This document shows, piece after piece, positions 46,120 through 58,092 of a stretch of DNA of 64,000 nucleotides. The stretch covers positions 248,001 through 312,000 of the forward strand of contig JALUTQ010000033.1 in NCBI GenBank assembly GCA_032718865.1, written 5' to 3'. Every line of letters begins with the position of its first letter. The stretch's first letter is position 1. This DNA comes from Tilletia caries. Lineage: Eukaryota; Basidiomycota; Exobasidiomycetes; Tilletiales; Tilletiaceae. The notes under the pieces were generated by a model. The model searched no databases and was not told the origin of the DNA. It saw only the letters and a list, made by a program, of their open reading frames with translations. A program made the position numbers and the translations under genes.

Positions 46120-47644
46120 ATGCCACGCCTATCAGAACGAGCGCGCTTGATTCAAAGTCTTTCCAGGTGCCTCCGTCTCTCGCTATCTGCCGCCGCACTC
46201 GACGAGGAGTTCCAGGCCGACGTCGAGGAAGCTGAAGAAGCTCTTGGACTCGTCGATAGCAACCGATACCTGTCTCGAGACCGTCTGCCAAACGACATGC
46301 GCGCACGCAGAACTCGCGCGCGCTGCGTGCAACACTTGTCCTGGAATGAAGACGACTTCAAACGTGGATTCCGAGTCACAAAAGCCCAGTTCGAGTACGT
46401 AGTCAGTCTGCTGGAGACGGACGAAGTCTTTGCACGAAAGGCGCGCGGTCGGCCTCAGCATCCAGTGCAATATCAAGTTCTTCTGGTCCTATGGAGATTG
46501 GCTCATTCCGGCACTGGTGCCACAGCCTTCCAAATCGCGGAGCGCTTTGGGGTCTCTGGTGAGAGTGCAACGGTGTTAATTTCATATCTCTCGTCGATGC
46601 TACAGCTGCTGACGGGTGTCCTCCCCCCCCACACCCCTCTTTGTCATGTTCCATCGCAGAGGGCACGGTCATCTCTTGGACGGATCGCGTTCTCTGTGCG
46701 TTGATCGGTATCGAAGACAGATATGTGTGGTGGCCATCTCTCGGCGAGCGTCAGCAGTTGAGGCAGCAGCTCAGCGATCACCACGGACTCGCTGGCTGTA
46801 TCGGCTTCATAGATGGAACACACATCAATTTCGCGGGCGCGCCCGCCCGCAAAGATGCGGCTGATTTCTTCACCCGACACCATCGCTACTCGTTCAACGT
46901 TCTGGCTGTGGTCGACATCGACAGGCGCTTCCGATTTCTCCATCTGGGCTTTCCGGGATCCGCTCATGACCAGCGTGTTTACAGAGCGTGCGCCCTCTTT
47001 CAGGCGCCTGATCAGCATTTTTCTGCAAACGAGTTCATTTTGGGCGACTCAGGATACACGAGCGATGCTCATTTGGTGTCTTTGTTCCGTCCGTACCGTG
47101 GACAGGAAACACTGGCGCCGTCGCAGGTGAGCAGCCTGCAGTTCCTAGCTGGCCCGTGGCCGTCTCTTTGCTCATCTCATTTCATTTATATTATTCCCAC
47201 ATTGCGCCGATGCGTGCCTCATTTGACCGTCAGGTTGCCTTCAACCAACACGCATCACCACGCCGAGTCACGGTCGAGCATGCCTTTGGCATCTTGAAAC
47301 TCCGTTGGCAGTCTCTGAGAGCCCTTCCAATCTCGCTCAGAGACGAGCTCGAGGAGTCGAGGGCAGCGTGCTGGATTCGAGCGTGCGTGGTTCTCCACAA
47401 CCTTCTCGTCGACGACGCGGCGGAACCTGGTCAATGGCTCACGGCCGAGGAGCGCGAACTCGCTCAGCGAGAGCACGGCCCAGACTTCACTCGCTGGGAG
47501 CACGACGGCGATGCGGCGTTGCATGCTGTGGGTGCAGACGTAGGACAGTCTGCACCGCAAGAGGAGCAAGTGGGGCGCACAGAGGGACAGATACTGCGTC
47601 AAAAGGTTCAGGAATTTGCGCGAGTGTGGAGACAGCAACGCTAG
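46120..47644 (+). CDS. Harbinger-type DDE transposase/nuclease
   Basis: Exons 46120-46615, 46660-47126 and 47234-47644; 1374 nt, 457 aa. The N-terminal region has an HTH-like segment (VSLLETDEVF, then LVLWRLAHSGTGATAFQIAERFGVSGESA). The catalytic core follows the DDE_Tnp_4 pattern: first Asp in GFIDGTH, second in LGDSGYT, and Glu in TVEHAFGILKLRW, with the intervening FNVLAVVDIDRRF and GFPGSAHDQRVY. The coding frame is intact across both introns, so the enzyme could still be active. Its gene converges on the Myb-like partner, with 35 bp between stop codons. Confidence 0.9.
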
Positions 47645-47679
47645 GGTGCATTGTCTAGTACGGTTGATTGTAATGAACA

Positions 47680-49431
47680 CTACATGGCCTCATACATAGT
47701 TTGAGCTTCTTTCATGGCTTCGGAAAACGAGAGGTTCTCGTCTTGGTTACGAAGCTCCCGTGCCAATGCCATGATGGCGCCGAGCCTCTCCGCTTTGATC
47801 TTCGTAGCGCTAACCTCGACGTCCATCTTGGCAGCTTCGACTTTAGCTGCGTTGAGCTCGACCTCCATCTGTCCGCGTGCCTTGGCCCTTTCTTCCATAA
47901 CCAACTCGATTGCATTTATTTTGCGCTTGGGAGCTGACGAAGAGTAGAATGTAGATAGAGAGAGAGCTGTCAGCGAGCACGAAGCGAGAAGGAACAACAT
48001 GGCCTGCAGATCCATCATGGACTCACTGTTTGAGGTGTCCTTCTTGCCAAACTTGCGGCCCGAGTCCGACGGTCGACCTTTGCCCTCCTTCTTCACTTCC
48101 TCCTTCTCCCTCTTCTCCGTAGCCTTTTGCTTTCCTTTGTCCTTCCGGCCTTCTTCCACGTTCTTTTCCGCGCCAATTTCAACTTCCTTCCCCCCTTGCT
48201 CGTCCTCTCCGTCGTCCTCTCCGCCGTCTTCTTCGTCATCTTCCTCCTGATCAGACGCCAGAAGATGACCACGCAACAATTCCCCAGCGGGGTCATCGAT
48301 AGCGGAAGTGCTGTAAGACCCTTTGGGATTGGCGGCGATACGGTCGCCCATGACCTCCGCAAGCTCGTAATAGAATGGACACATCTTACGGACCGTATCT
48401 GCAGCGCGTTCAAGAATAGATGTAATTAGCTTTGATTCAATGCCTATGATGCCCTATGATAGGCAAGAAAGCAGCTCCACATACCCTCGACGGACGACAG
48501 CGCAAGGGCAAGTCGCAGTTGTCCCTCTTCCTCTTCATTTTCGTCGCCGTCTCTTCCGAGATCCGCCGCGTCATCCAAGACACCCTGTCCGGTCTGCTTA
48601 CGCCAGTCGTTTGCGTCCCGGAATGATTTTTCCATTGCTTTGATCTACGAAAAGGTGAAAGAGAGAGCGTTCAGCGCTGTGGAGAATGTCTCTCTTGATA
48701 CTGGTACTGACCTTGTCCACGACTGCCCCTGGTTTACGTATCTGCTTGATCTTAAATTTTTTCATTCGTTGAACGATGTCCTGTGCCAGTTCCTCCTGCG
48801 TGTTCCCTTCAGAACCCTTCCATTTGTCGTAGTTGTTGTCCTCCTGTAACCAGTTGAGCAGTATAGTATAGGACGAGGGATGACCTGGACCAAACGCGTC
48901 ATTCTTCCATTGCGGCGTGACCTCGGTCTTGTTCTTTGATTTCGCGGGTGTGATGGGTACAGAGAGGGTCTGAATTGGATAAGGGTAATAAATCATGTTA
49001 ACGCTCCTGCTGCTATATATCAACGCGTATCATGATTCATGTATGCGCTGTACTGACCGAGACAGAGCCTGCCGCCGCGGACGACTCGCTTGCAGCAACC
49101 ACGTTCTCCTCAGCACTTCCAACGACGACACCAGCGTGCTCGACTCCACTGCCACTCTCGACAGATCCCTCGTCAGTGTTGTCGATAGCAGCAGGGGATT
49201 TGTCCAGAGCAGCAGCGGAAGCAAGCGCGCTGCTATCGTCGTTGACTGCTGATGTATTGCCCTGTAATGGAATGAAAGAGCCAGTTGTCAGTGATGTTAG
49301 CAGGAGCGTTGTAGAACCCGGTTGCGACTCACCTTGCGCCCCTTCTTGCCTGTCGTGCCCTTCTTGGCTGGGGAAGGGGCAGGATTGGCAGGCAGGCTGC
49401 TTGAAGCCTTGCGCTTTGCCGGTCCGGGCAT
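47680..49431 (-). CDS. Harbinger-associated SANT/Myb-like DNA-binding protein
   Basis: Exons 49333-49431, 49058-49261, 48712-48969, 48485-48644, 48027-48398 and 47680-47933; 1347 nt, 448 aa, phases closing exactly. A short Lys/Pro/Ala-rich start (MPGPAKRKASSS) and acidic stretch precede a helix-turn-helix-like region with spaced tryptophans: PQWKNDAF, ILLNWLQEDNNYDKWKG, TQEELAQDIVQRMKKF, IKAMEKSFRDANDWRKQTGQG. This resembles the DNA-binding partner proteins of fungal Harbinger elements. A Lys/Glu-rich linker and a C-terminal coiled coil (MEVELNAAKVEAAKMDVEV) follow. Partner proteins of this kind help transposase reach the nucleus and bind element ends. Confidence 0.8.
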
Positions 49432-49659
49432 CTGTACGACAGGGAGAAAGCATCGTCAGCGTGCGTAGGATAATCACAGGAGCGCGAGACACTCACGAGT
49501 GCAGTCTTGACTGATGTAGGTAGGTCTGATACTCTGATCGATGGCTAAGTCAAGAAGACGAAGAAGTGATGTGGATGGGGCTGGTCGCTGCTACTCAAGA
49601 TGCTTGCCGCTCTGAGCGAACTCAGGATTTACGGAAGAAAAGTTCGACCGATTTCGGCT

Positions 49660-50362
49660 GGTTGTGAACTCAGGTGGTGTTCACTGGTCAGAATGGCGTT
49701 CAATTTTGGCCTCAATTCACACTGCAAAATGTCAACGGCGTGAGGCAAATTGGCGTGAACTTGCGCGCGGGACTTCACGCCATCTATCAATTGAACGGGT
49801 TTGGCTTGAAATGAACGGATTGAGTGAGCGCAGTCAGAAATGAGACGCGACACGTCAGTCAGTATGGGTGTCACACGTCGTCTGGCTCTCGACATGAAAT
49901 GAGGTGAAAATTCCCCCCTGGTTACCTGATCTGCTGATCACCCTGGACACATACTCGTACATATATCCGGCGAGGAGCGAGTGTGCTGTATGTAGTTGCT
50001 TGATGCTCGATGCTTGTTGTTGTATGTGTATGCACGCAAGCGCACTAAATAAGCAGCGAGCTGCTCTAACGTCTGCCCTGCTTGTAATGAGGTGAAAAAC
50101 TGATGGAAAAAAACTGAAAAACTCTCACTGAGACGCCGCAAAACTGGGTCTGTGTTGTGGTTTCGGCTCCGCGCCAGCAATGGCGTGAATGAAATCCGGC
50201 CAAAATGCTGGATTTGGCCCACGCCATTTTCTATTAAGTAGCAGCGGCGTGAGCTCACGACTGGCGTGAACTCAAGCGGCGTGAGAAGTGTCAAGTGAAC
50301 AGAACAGGCGTGAACTGACGCCAAAAAAAATTCACGCCGAAATTTTGGCGTGAGAGCCGCCC
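49660..50362. repeat. Cluster of GGCGTGA/TCACGCC motifs near the transposon right end
   Basis: The octamer GGCGTGAA/TTCACGCC or close variants occur about a dozen times in both orientations, e.g. near 49735, 49755, 49780, 50178, 50248, 50268, 50280, 50307, 50332 and 50348. The left end lacks this cluster. Such subterminal arrays are typical binding sites for transposase or its partner. Confidence 0.65.
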
Positions 50363-50375
50363 GATGAACAGGGCC

Positions 50376-50754
50376 TCATGAGGGAGCTTTCATATGGAGG
50401 CGTCTGATTTTGTCTGAGTTCGTCGCAAATAATCTCCGGAAACTCGCGAACTCAGAGAAACTGAATACCCCTAAAGAAACCGAAACCACAAAGGGCATGT
50501 TCCTTCATGTTCCATGTAACGAGCCCCTCCCTGACCCTCTCGCTCGTCTTCCCGCCTTCCACCTTCAAGCTCACCTTTCTTTCTACAGATCATCGGTCAT
50601 CCTCCGCTCCGCAGACTCGTTCTTCTCGCCACTCGCCGCTAATCTACGTCTCTGTCCTCAGCGAGGCCCGTCTTGCCTTCGCGCTCCACGCTCACGTCAA
50701 CAAAAGGTTACAGCTTCGAAGTGAACAGGACATACACAACCGGCCATTTTCAGC
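50376..50754. promoter_or_regulatory. Upstream region of 7-TM copy B
   Basis: From about 50635 it matches the corresponding upstream of copy A. The part before that is unrelated, so only the proximal ~120 bp of the promoter were duplicated or retained. Confidence 0.45.
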
Positions 50755-53700
50755 ATGAGCGATATCTACGATGTCTTCTCGTTACCGGCACCTCCACCGC
50801 CGACCTTTCTCTCATTCTACGACGCCCCGGACCGGGCCCGCCTACCAAATTTCCTCGCCAGCGATGAGCCCGTCGCCGCCGCCAATAAATGGCTGCACGG
50901 GCAGATCATATTCCTTTACTTCCCGAGTCTGTGGTACCAGGTCAAGATCGTCACGGCTCTGGCAGGCCTCATCGTAGCCACTGCGGTAGCGGTTATCGTG
51001 CGGAGGTTGCTTCAGCGGTCTCTCTGGATTTTGCGACTGAAACAGACGGAGAGGGGCCCTCTCGTCGTTCCGAATGCGATCATGATCTTCGCAGGCACCG
51101 AAGGATTGTTTGTCATCATGTTACTAGCGCTGTGAGTATCTTCGATCCTGCTCAAGTCCATCGGGAACGAGGCAATGGTTTCCTTGATCGTCTTACCTGT
51201 TCATTCCTTTCTTTCAGCATAAACTCGGTCTACTACGCTTGGGACGTAATCAAGCAGCCTCTCCCCAACCTCATCTTGTGGATCACCTTGACCTGGTCGC
51301 CCCTCATCGCTGGTCCCATCTGGAGCTCATTTGGGCTCTGGCACGCCCGCCCGCCGAGCTCCATCCCACGAAACAGCCGTAGCATCAAACAATCCTGGCT
51401 TTTCGGGACACGGATACCGTTTCCCAAGCCGCTCCTCATCAGCATCTTCTGGTTGATGGTTCCTATCATCCAGTTGATGTCCGTTTTCGGACCGGCACTC
51501 ACAGGAAATGGCCATCGATCCGAAGCCGTGCGCCTGTATTACAAGTGGTTCGAGGAGCACGCCAACGCCACAGAGCTTACCCGCCCCATGCTCGTGGAGC
51601 TCCAGACCATCTGGGCTGAAGACTTGAAGGCGTTCTACTGGCTGGCGATCACAATGTTCATTTGGTTGTGAGTTGTGGCGTTCTTTCAGTCTCGGACCAG
51701 AATGCTCCCTGTCTGGGCGTCAATGGCGTCGATGCAAACAGGTGACTGACCGTTCCGGTCGTCCATTTCTTCACAGTTCATGGACCGTCATCCTCTTCGT
51801 CTCCTATACTTTCATCAACCTCCGTCTTCTTTTGCCGCTTCGCGCTCAACTATTAGCGCTCAAGGATCAGCGCGCTAAAGTTGCTGATCCCTCAATAGAC
51901 GGTGGCGATACTCGAGTTGCGGCCAGGAGCGGACTCTGTGATGCAGGAAACAAGAGTCAGATCGAGAGCGTACAGCTACCCCTGGAGACGCCCCGGCTGA
52001 GATCGCTAGCGGCCAATTACGTCGGCAACCGGATCGAGACGGTCGACTTCCAACAGATGCAAGATGATGACGACGAGAACGAAGCTGCGAATGCCGTGAA
52101 CGAGCACTTCGGCCTGAGGGTCAAAGATCTTCAAGAAGATGCTGTGAACAACTCCTTCTTTCCCCCCACCAAGCCTTCGGCTGTGATCCGACCGGCGACG
52201 GACTCGGAAACATCGGAACGATACCTTCGAGCGGCCTACCGGCACTTCCTGTTCCAAGGGACCACCATCAGTGTCGCCATCGTCCACTTCGGGCAGATCA
52301 GTCTCTACATTGCCTTGACGGCCTACTCGTACAATGAGCGCCGCATCATTGGCAAGTCCATTAACACCGCCTTTCTGGAGGCCATGTGGGGCTGTGTCTT
52401 CTTTACTTCGCTGGTATTCATCTCGATCACCCTGCGGACCTATGAGCCCGTACTCGTCAGCCTACTCAACAACAACAACAACCACAACAGCAGCAGCAAC
52501 AGCAGCAACAACAACACCACCAACATCAGCGCGAATAACAATAACGGCAACAACTTCAGCGCCAACCGGTCCCACGTTGTGTCCAAAGATCGCTCGGTCA
52601 AGCTGAACAGACTCGGTAGCCTCCGTTTGTCCGGCCGTGACTCGAAGATGTCGTTCTCCTCTTTAGACGGGACGGTCGTCAATTCGCCCACACCCAGGGC
52701 TCGAACTCCTGCCATGGATCGTCTCACGGAGAACGATCCGTCAGACGACGAACAAAAGCAGTGGCCGGCTGACCCTGAATCCTGGGGATTTACACCCAAT
52801 CGAGGGACGAGGGGGACGATGGGAACAGATTCGACGTCAATCTCCTTCACGCCAATCACCACTCCGGCTCCGCGCCGGAACAATTCTGTCACAAGTCAAA
52901 CACATCTTCGGAAAGCGGACATCCTGGCTTCGACACGTGCGCCAGAATACGAGGTACCGGGCTACATGTCGACCTCGTACGACACGGACGGGATGTATTT
53001 CTTGGCCTCGACGAGCTCCTTGAATGATCGGAGCTTGAGAGAGATGCCGCCGATGGGGACAGGTGCTCTGAGAAGGCTAGACGAACTTCCGACCTCGACT
53101 CTGCCAAGGCCAGCGTCCCGAGCTGAGGCTTCGCCCAGGCACGTCAGTACCGATCGCTTTTCACCGGCCGCGCCGTCGTCGAGTATCTCGACAAATAGTG
53201 GGTTCATGACCACCGGTGGCCTCTGCATTGGCGCATCATTGACTCCTGCGGGGCTCGAGTTCGTGAACGCTTTGGCGGGCATGAGTTCAATGCAGTCGGA
53301 GGAAGACCGCGCCAAAGCTCACCGGTCTGCGTTCGCGAGGGAGATGTTGAGCGAGGGCGAGGGCGAAGCGACGGTATTGCCACCTGCGCCACGGTCTGGC
53401 AGGCGGCCATCGCGAACCTCCATCTCGACATGAGCGCCGGGCCCGGCCTCGAAGATAGGAGTTCAGGTAACTCCTCCATTTTCATCCATTCGACGGACAA
53501 CTTCACTCTTTGGTTTCCCCCTTCTCTTCCTGCATAATCTTTTGGGCATCTTAGTCTCCCATCAACTTCGGCTTCTTCGGTTCTGCAACCTCTGCCTTCG
53601 CCAACAGTAAATAATTTCGGAAACGCATTCTCCCTGCTTCAGCCTTTTCCAGGCCCTTCACACCACGGGAGACGACATCCACTGGACCGCTCCCAAGACG

Positions 53701-53840
53701 CATCTAACGCGACGTCGCGGATACTTGGCCACCGTCTGTCGCTGATGGATCGGGGCCCTCGACGGGCTCGACTCCCTGCGTCAACGGAAACCAAGTTCCC
53801 GCAACTGTCAAACCTTCGCCCTTCTTCTCGTTACACCGAA
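50635..53840 (+). repeat. Direct segmental duplication, copy B
   Basis: Counterpart of 41640-44825, same orientation. Copy B has an expanded Asn/Ser/Thr codon run (about 52466-52565) that copy A lacks, and keeps the full-length frame. Confidence 0.9.
50755..53433 (+). CDS. Predicted seven-transmembrane protein, copy B (full length)
   Basis: Exons 50755-51131, 51218-51667 and 51777-53433; 2484 nt, 827 aa. The same seven hydrophobic segments as copy A, the first at about residues 63-83, with a ~160-residue hydrophilic loop between helices 5 and 6 carrying a conserved stretch (IESVQLPLETPRLRSLA). The tail of ~300 residues is rich in Ser/Thr/Asn, contains a poly-Asn/Ser run and several SP/TP sites, and could be phosphorylated. 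The topology resembles a receptor with a cytoplasmic tail, but no GPCR or channel signature is recognised and the function is unknown. Splice sites and intron positions are identical to copy A, so the duplication was at DNA level. Confidence 0.85.
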
Positions 53841-55226
53841 AGGAAAGGACTTTCGCCTTCGCTCGCTCGAGAATTCGGGTAATCGAGTACCTTTTCTGCA
53901 ATCTCGCCCTCTTGGTCGCTTTCCATTCATTCATCGACGTACCAAGAGCATCTGGCAAGTTCTCCCCGCCTCACGCCGTGACCCGGGGTGTCGCAAAGGG
54001 AGACTGCATCTTTCAATATTCGCTTTCTGCCGTTCTACACCGTAAAAGGATAGTCGAGCTTTTCTTATGTATACCGTAGAACCTCGATGCGGGCCAAGCT
54101 GTCCAGACACAAAGGTGTGGCCGTGGCACCTCACTGCTGCTCAGCGTCGAGGTTTTGCTGAGGCTTGCCTGCCTCTCACTCTCCTTTCACTTTTTATTTG
54201 TAACACCATCACCTCTCCCTCCAAGAAATCCTACAGGATCCGAAGCTGCTCATTCCATCGCAAACTGAGTCGGTTCCTCGGAGAAACCTGAATTATGCTG
54301 GAAGCTGGACTTTCGGGATGACCGATTGATTCAGCTCAGACTCAGATACGACTCACGACTCACGACTCACGGCGGGTATGTACGTATCAGGTTGGTCCCA
54401 AAGCGTGTCGTGAGTTGGGAGGCACGTCGGCCTGCTGGACTGACCGACAAAGCCGAGGCGCCGAGTGATTGAGAAGAAGTGAAGGCAGACGATCAGAGCC
54501 AGCCTCCCTTGGCGCGGCAGCGGTTCACTTGCCGAAGCAGGCCGAGGTAGTCATGTATGTTCACCGATGCGAAGCTTTCACTCAGGCCGAGATCCAGAGC
54601 GGTCCCAGCCGGTGGCACAGAGAAGAGGATCGAAGGAAGATGAGTTGTGAGAGACTGGGGAAGCGAGAGATAGACAACTGTTCGAGAGACGGAGAGAAAG
54701 TGGAGAGCGATTGGTGAAAAGGAGAGTGAGTGGACCAGGTATTTGAGTATAGATGGGGGGCGGACGCTGCCGTGCGTTGGTTGGGGTTCTTGAGGGTGTG
54801 CCGTGTTTTTTTTTGCGATAACTTGAGAGTTAGACTGTTCTGGTCGAGAACCGGGCAAGCGGACGACAACCACGAGGGGCCGAGAAGACACGTGTGGGTG
54901 AAGAAAGAAGAGAGAGTTTCGAAGGAGGGAGAAGGCACGAGGTTGCCTTCCAGTCCGCGAAATTCCGATGTAGAAGTTTGGAGCCCCCCTTCCAATGCAC
55001 GCCCAACCAGCATTAAAAGGGGGTTGACGGCAAGTATGGGACGTCGATAGGTTGGATGTGCGGCAAGGATGTTCCTCTGTGGCGATCTTCGGAAGGGTAG
55101 TTGCCGTACTGCTCCCGACACGTTTGAGACCGGAGAAATAATGAAAGGAGGAGAGGCGAAATAATGGCCGGTCTGCTGGGGGTTGCAAGGGAGAGAAGGA
55201 AAGAGCTGGCCGTCGCGCTCTCTCTC
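53841..55226. other. 1.4 kb intergenic region
   Basis: Unique sequence after the duplication. ACTCACG repeats near 54350-54370. No gene supported. Confidence 0.5.
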
Positions 55227-57400
55227 TCACCCCCGACCGGCCTCGCCATTGGCCAAGTCTCCGGGACTTGTATAGGAGAAGCCGACGAATTGCTCCTGCA
55301 TCGTCGCGCTGAGCATGTGGCTGTCCTCGACCACACTGTCCATAGCAGGCTCCGAGGTGAACTCGGGGTCAAAGTTGGACGTGTCAATTGCGGATGCCTG
55401 TGGGAAAATGCAGTGAGGAAAGGTGTCAGTGCACATACACGAAGCTGGCTAAAATGGGATTCAAAACGTACCACAGCAGGCTTGAACGGCGGTTGGACCT
55501 TCTTGGCCATGAGCAAGTCCCAATCGATATGTTTGGAGAAGAAAGGATGCGCCTTGATCCGCTGCGCCCCGTTCGCCTCACTGCCCAACCGTTTGCGCGG
55601 GTCACGCTCCAAGAGCTGGACGAGCAAGTCTCGCGCGTCCGGCTTGACCTCTTCCCCGAACCGGAGCGGGTCCTGCAAGATCCGGGTGTACATCACGTTC
55701 ACGTCCTCCGAATAGAACGGTGGCAAGCCCGTCAACATCTCGTACAGGAGAACACCCAGGGTCCACCAGTCGACGGCCTTGGTGTAGCCTTCGCCGCCGA
55801 GGAGCTCGGGGGCGAGGTACTCGGGCGTGCCGCAGAAGGTGTTCGTCGTTCGGTCTTCGGTCATGTTGAGTTTGCAGAGACCGAAATCGCAGAGCGCGAT
55901 GTGGCCGGTGTAATCGAGGAGAATGTTTTCGGGTTTCAAGTCTCTGCGATTGGGTTTAGGACCCGGGTAATGAATGTCAGTCAGGACGCGCGCGGACGCG
56001 TGGCAATTTTGACAGAAGACATACCTGTACACCACGTTAAAGCTGTGAAGATGCTCCAGCGCAAGAAGAAGCTCCGCAGCATAGAATCGACTTCTAGTCT
56101 CGCTAAACCTTCCCTCTCGCTGCAGATGATGGAAAAGCTCTCCACCATTGACGAACGCCAAAACAAGGTACAGCTTCTCGAGGGACTGGAAGCTGAACTT
56201 CAGGGGCACGATGAAAGGGTTGTTGACCCTTGCGAGGACGGTCCGTTCGGCGAGGGTATGTGTGACTTCGGAACGGGAGACAATATGTGCTTTGCGGATC
56301 GTCTTGAGGGCGTAGATGCGGCCTGTGTCGCGCTTGCGCACTTGCATGACCTTTACAATACGAATATTGAGATCATGTTGTGAGAAGCAAATGAGACGCG
56401 CGTTGGGTGTGAACAGTTGGAAGAAGCGGGGATATTCGCGGGGAAACGCGCGCGGACCCGCTCGTACGCGCGCACGGACGGGTGCGCACGCGTCAAAAGA
56501 CAGACACTCACCTTTCCGAAACTACCTTTACCAATGACTTTGAGAAGCTCAAAGGACTCGATAGTCAAGCCGCTTCCGGATTCTGAACCTTGGTTGGGGT
56601 GGAAGTGGAATTGGATACGAATATTGGCGCTGAGGCTTGGGCCTACGAGCTTATAGGTGCAGAGCTGATTTTGTGTGAGCTGAAGAGGGTGACACAGGTG
56701 CAGAGAGTCAGTTGGATGTCTGGAAAAAGGGAGACAGTTTCATCCATGAACTCACTGCGTCGTCAAAGTCGGGCACAAACTTAAGTCCTCCGAGGTAACG
56801 GTCGGCGTCACCCATCATAACATCTGCGTCGCCGGTCTTCTTGGCACCGGCTCCACCAGGCGAGTCCGTCATGGTCTTATCGGGATCGCTTCCGTTATTG
56901 GCTGCGTACGCAGGGCCTTCCTGCGCGCGAAGGTATACCTGGAGAGAGATTTCCGAAGGGCGAGAAACGTCGAACTGGGTGGTGGAGAGCCAGACCGGGT
57001 TGGAGACAGTCCCACTGATGGCGTCGATAAGGATTTCGTTGCGGTCGAATTCGAGGACGAGGTAGGGCAGCCACCAGCATGGTCGGCGTTGAACAGACTG
57101 TCGCTGACCTCCCTTGCCTGCAGTTGATGGTTGTGACGCTGCGGAAGACGCGGCCGGTTGATTTTGGAGTGCTCGCTCGATCGCAGGCGGGAGGCGATCT
57201 CCCGGCGCGAGGGCGAGGTTCTGAGCGTCGACGACCTTGATGGAGAGCAGACCGGAGCGTCCCCCGAGGGAGTTACCGTCTGCTGAGGTGTTGGCTGGGT
57301 CTGCGCCTGGGTGACCTGGTGTTGGTGTGGATGACCGCTCGAGACCACCAGCAGGGCGAGACTCGAGGGTGTTGCGCTTCTTGCCGAGCCAGTTCGACAT
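55227..57400 (-). CDS. YPK1: AGC protein kinase, YPK1/Gad8/SGK-like
   Basis: Five exons: 56756-57400, 56512-56664, 56025-56350, 55472-55943 and 55227-55397; 1767 nt, 588 aa. A C2-like N-terminal domain (GLLSIKVVDAQNLAL, then PYLVLEFDRNEILIDA, NPVWLSTTQFDVS) precedes the kinase: GKGSFGK glycine loop, YALKTI with the ATP-binding Lys, YRDLKPENILL, DFGLCKL, activation loop TNTFCGTPEYLAPE with its Thr, then WTLGVLLYEMLTG. The AGC tail ends with the hydrophobic motif FVGFSYT. C2 plus SGK-type kinase is the architecture of YPK1/Gad8, the TORC2-activated kinase that controls sphingolipid synthesis and membrane stress. Confidence 0.94.
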
Positions 57401-58092
57401 GCTGACAGACTGACTGAGTACGGGGAGGAGAGGGGGGAACGGTGTGGTGAGGGGGGCAAGGGACACAGGGGGTACAGAGGTGCGGGAGGTGGTGGTCAGT
57501 GAGTAAGAAGCGCGAGTGAGTGACACCTCCTCGTTCCTTGTTATACACGGACTCGGGCGGGCCTCATCTTCTCTCCACTCTTGCTCCACCCAAACTCCAA
57601 CCGCCCGTCCGCCGCCCCGCCGCTGCCACTCGGCTCTCGGGGTCTCGGAGATCACCACAAAAGAAAAGAAAATAAGACCACTTCAGCCTGGGCCTGTCTT
57701 GGATCCCACTCGGCCACTCCGCAATCCGCAATTCCGCATTCACTGAGCGGAACGTCGTGCACACACAAGTCACGTGGCACTCGCACGGACTCCACAGCTG
57801 CCAGAAGAGCCCAGAAGGCAGGGAGCGGAGGTCACGAAGACCGCCTGAAGGAGAAGGACATGTACTGATGTACATATATATGTACATAGCTACGTAAATG
57901 TTTTGCGTCGCTTCAACGGAGCTGCCGCAGGTAATATACACTGGTGACAGGTGACCGGTGCCGAGGAATAATCAGGGAGGAGAGAAGAATACTTATGAAG
58001 GAATACATACTTATAGAAGAGGGATGACCGAAGAGGAAGAACCAACGAAAGGAAGCAAACCCCGAATGGGGAGGCCTGGCGCCGTAGATCCT
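57401..58092. other. Intergenic: kinase promoter and ABCG 3' flank
   Basis: 692 bp. It holds the palindrome at 57869-57886 and no supported gene. Confidence 0.5.
57869..57886. repeat. Perfect 18-bp palindrome TGTACATATATATGTACA
   Basis: Self-complementary sequence in the kinase/ABCG intergenic region. It could be a dimeric-protein site or a simple AT-rich stretch. Confidence 0.6.

Larger units (their letters stand above)
45930..50375. mobile_element. PIF/Harbinger-type DNA transposon (two-gene)
   Basis: Two convergent genes, a DDE transposase (plus strand) and a SANT/Myb-like protein (minus strand), have the paired content of autonomous PIF/Harbinger elements. The ends are tentative. GGGGTGTTCAG at 45930-45940 and the reverse complement of 50365-50375 (GGCCCTGTTCA) share TGTTCA with a G-rich tip and could be imperfect terminal inverted repeats. 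No matching 3-bp target duplication was found at these borders. The right 700 bp are packed with GGCGTGA/TCACGCC motifs. The element lies between the two 7-TM copies. Confidence 0.7.

Noticed and set aside
45927..50378. A 3-bp target-site duplication around the Harbinger element
   Set aside because: Flanking triplets at the tentative ends (AAA and TCA) do not match, so exact element borders are not claimed.
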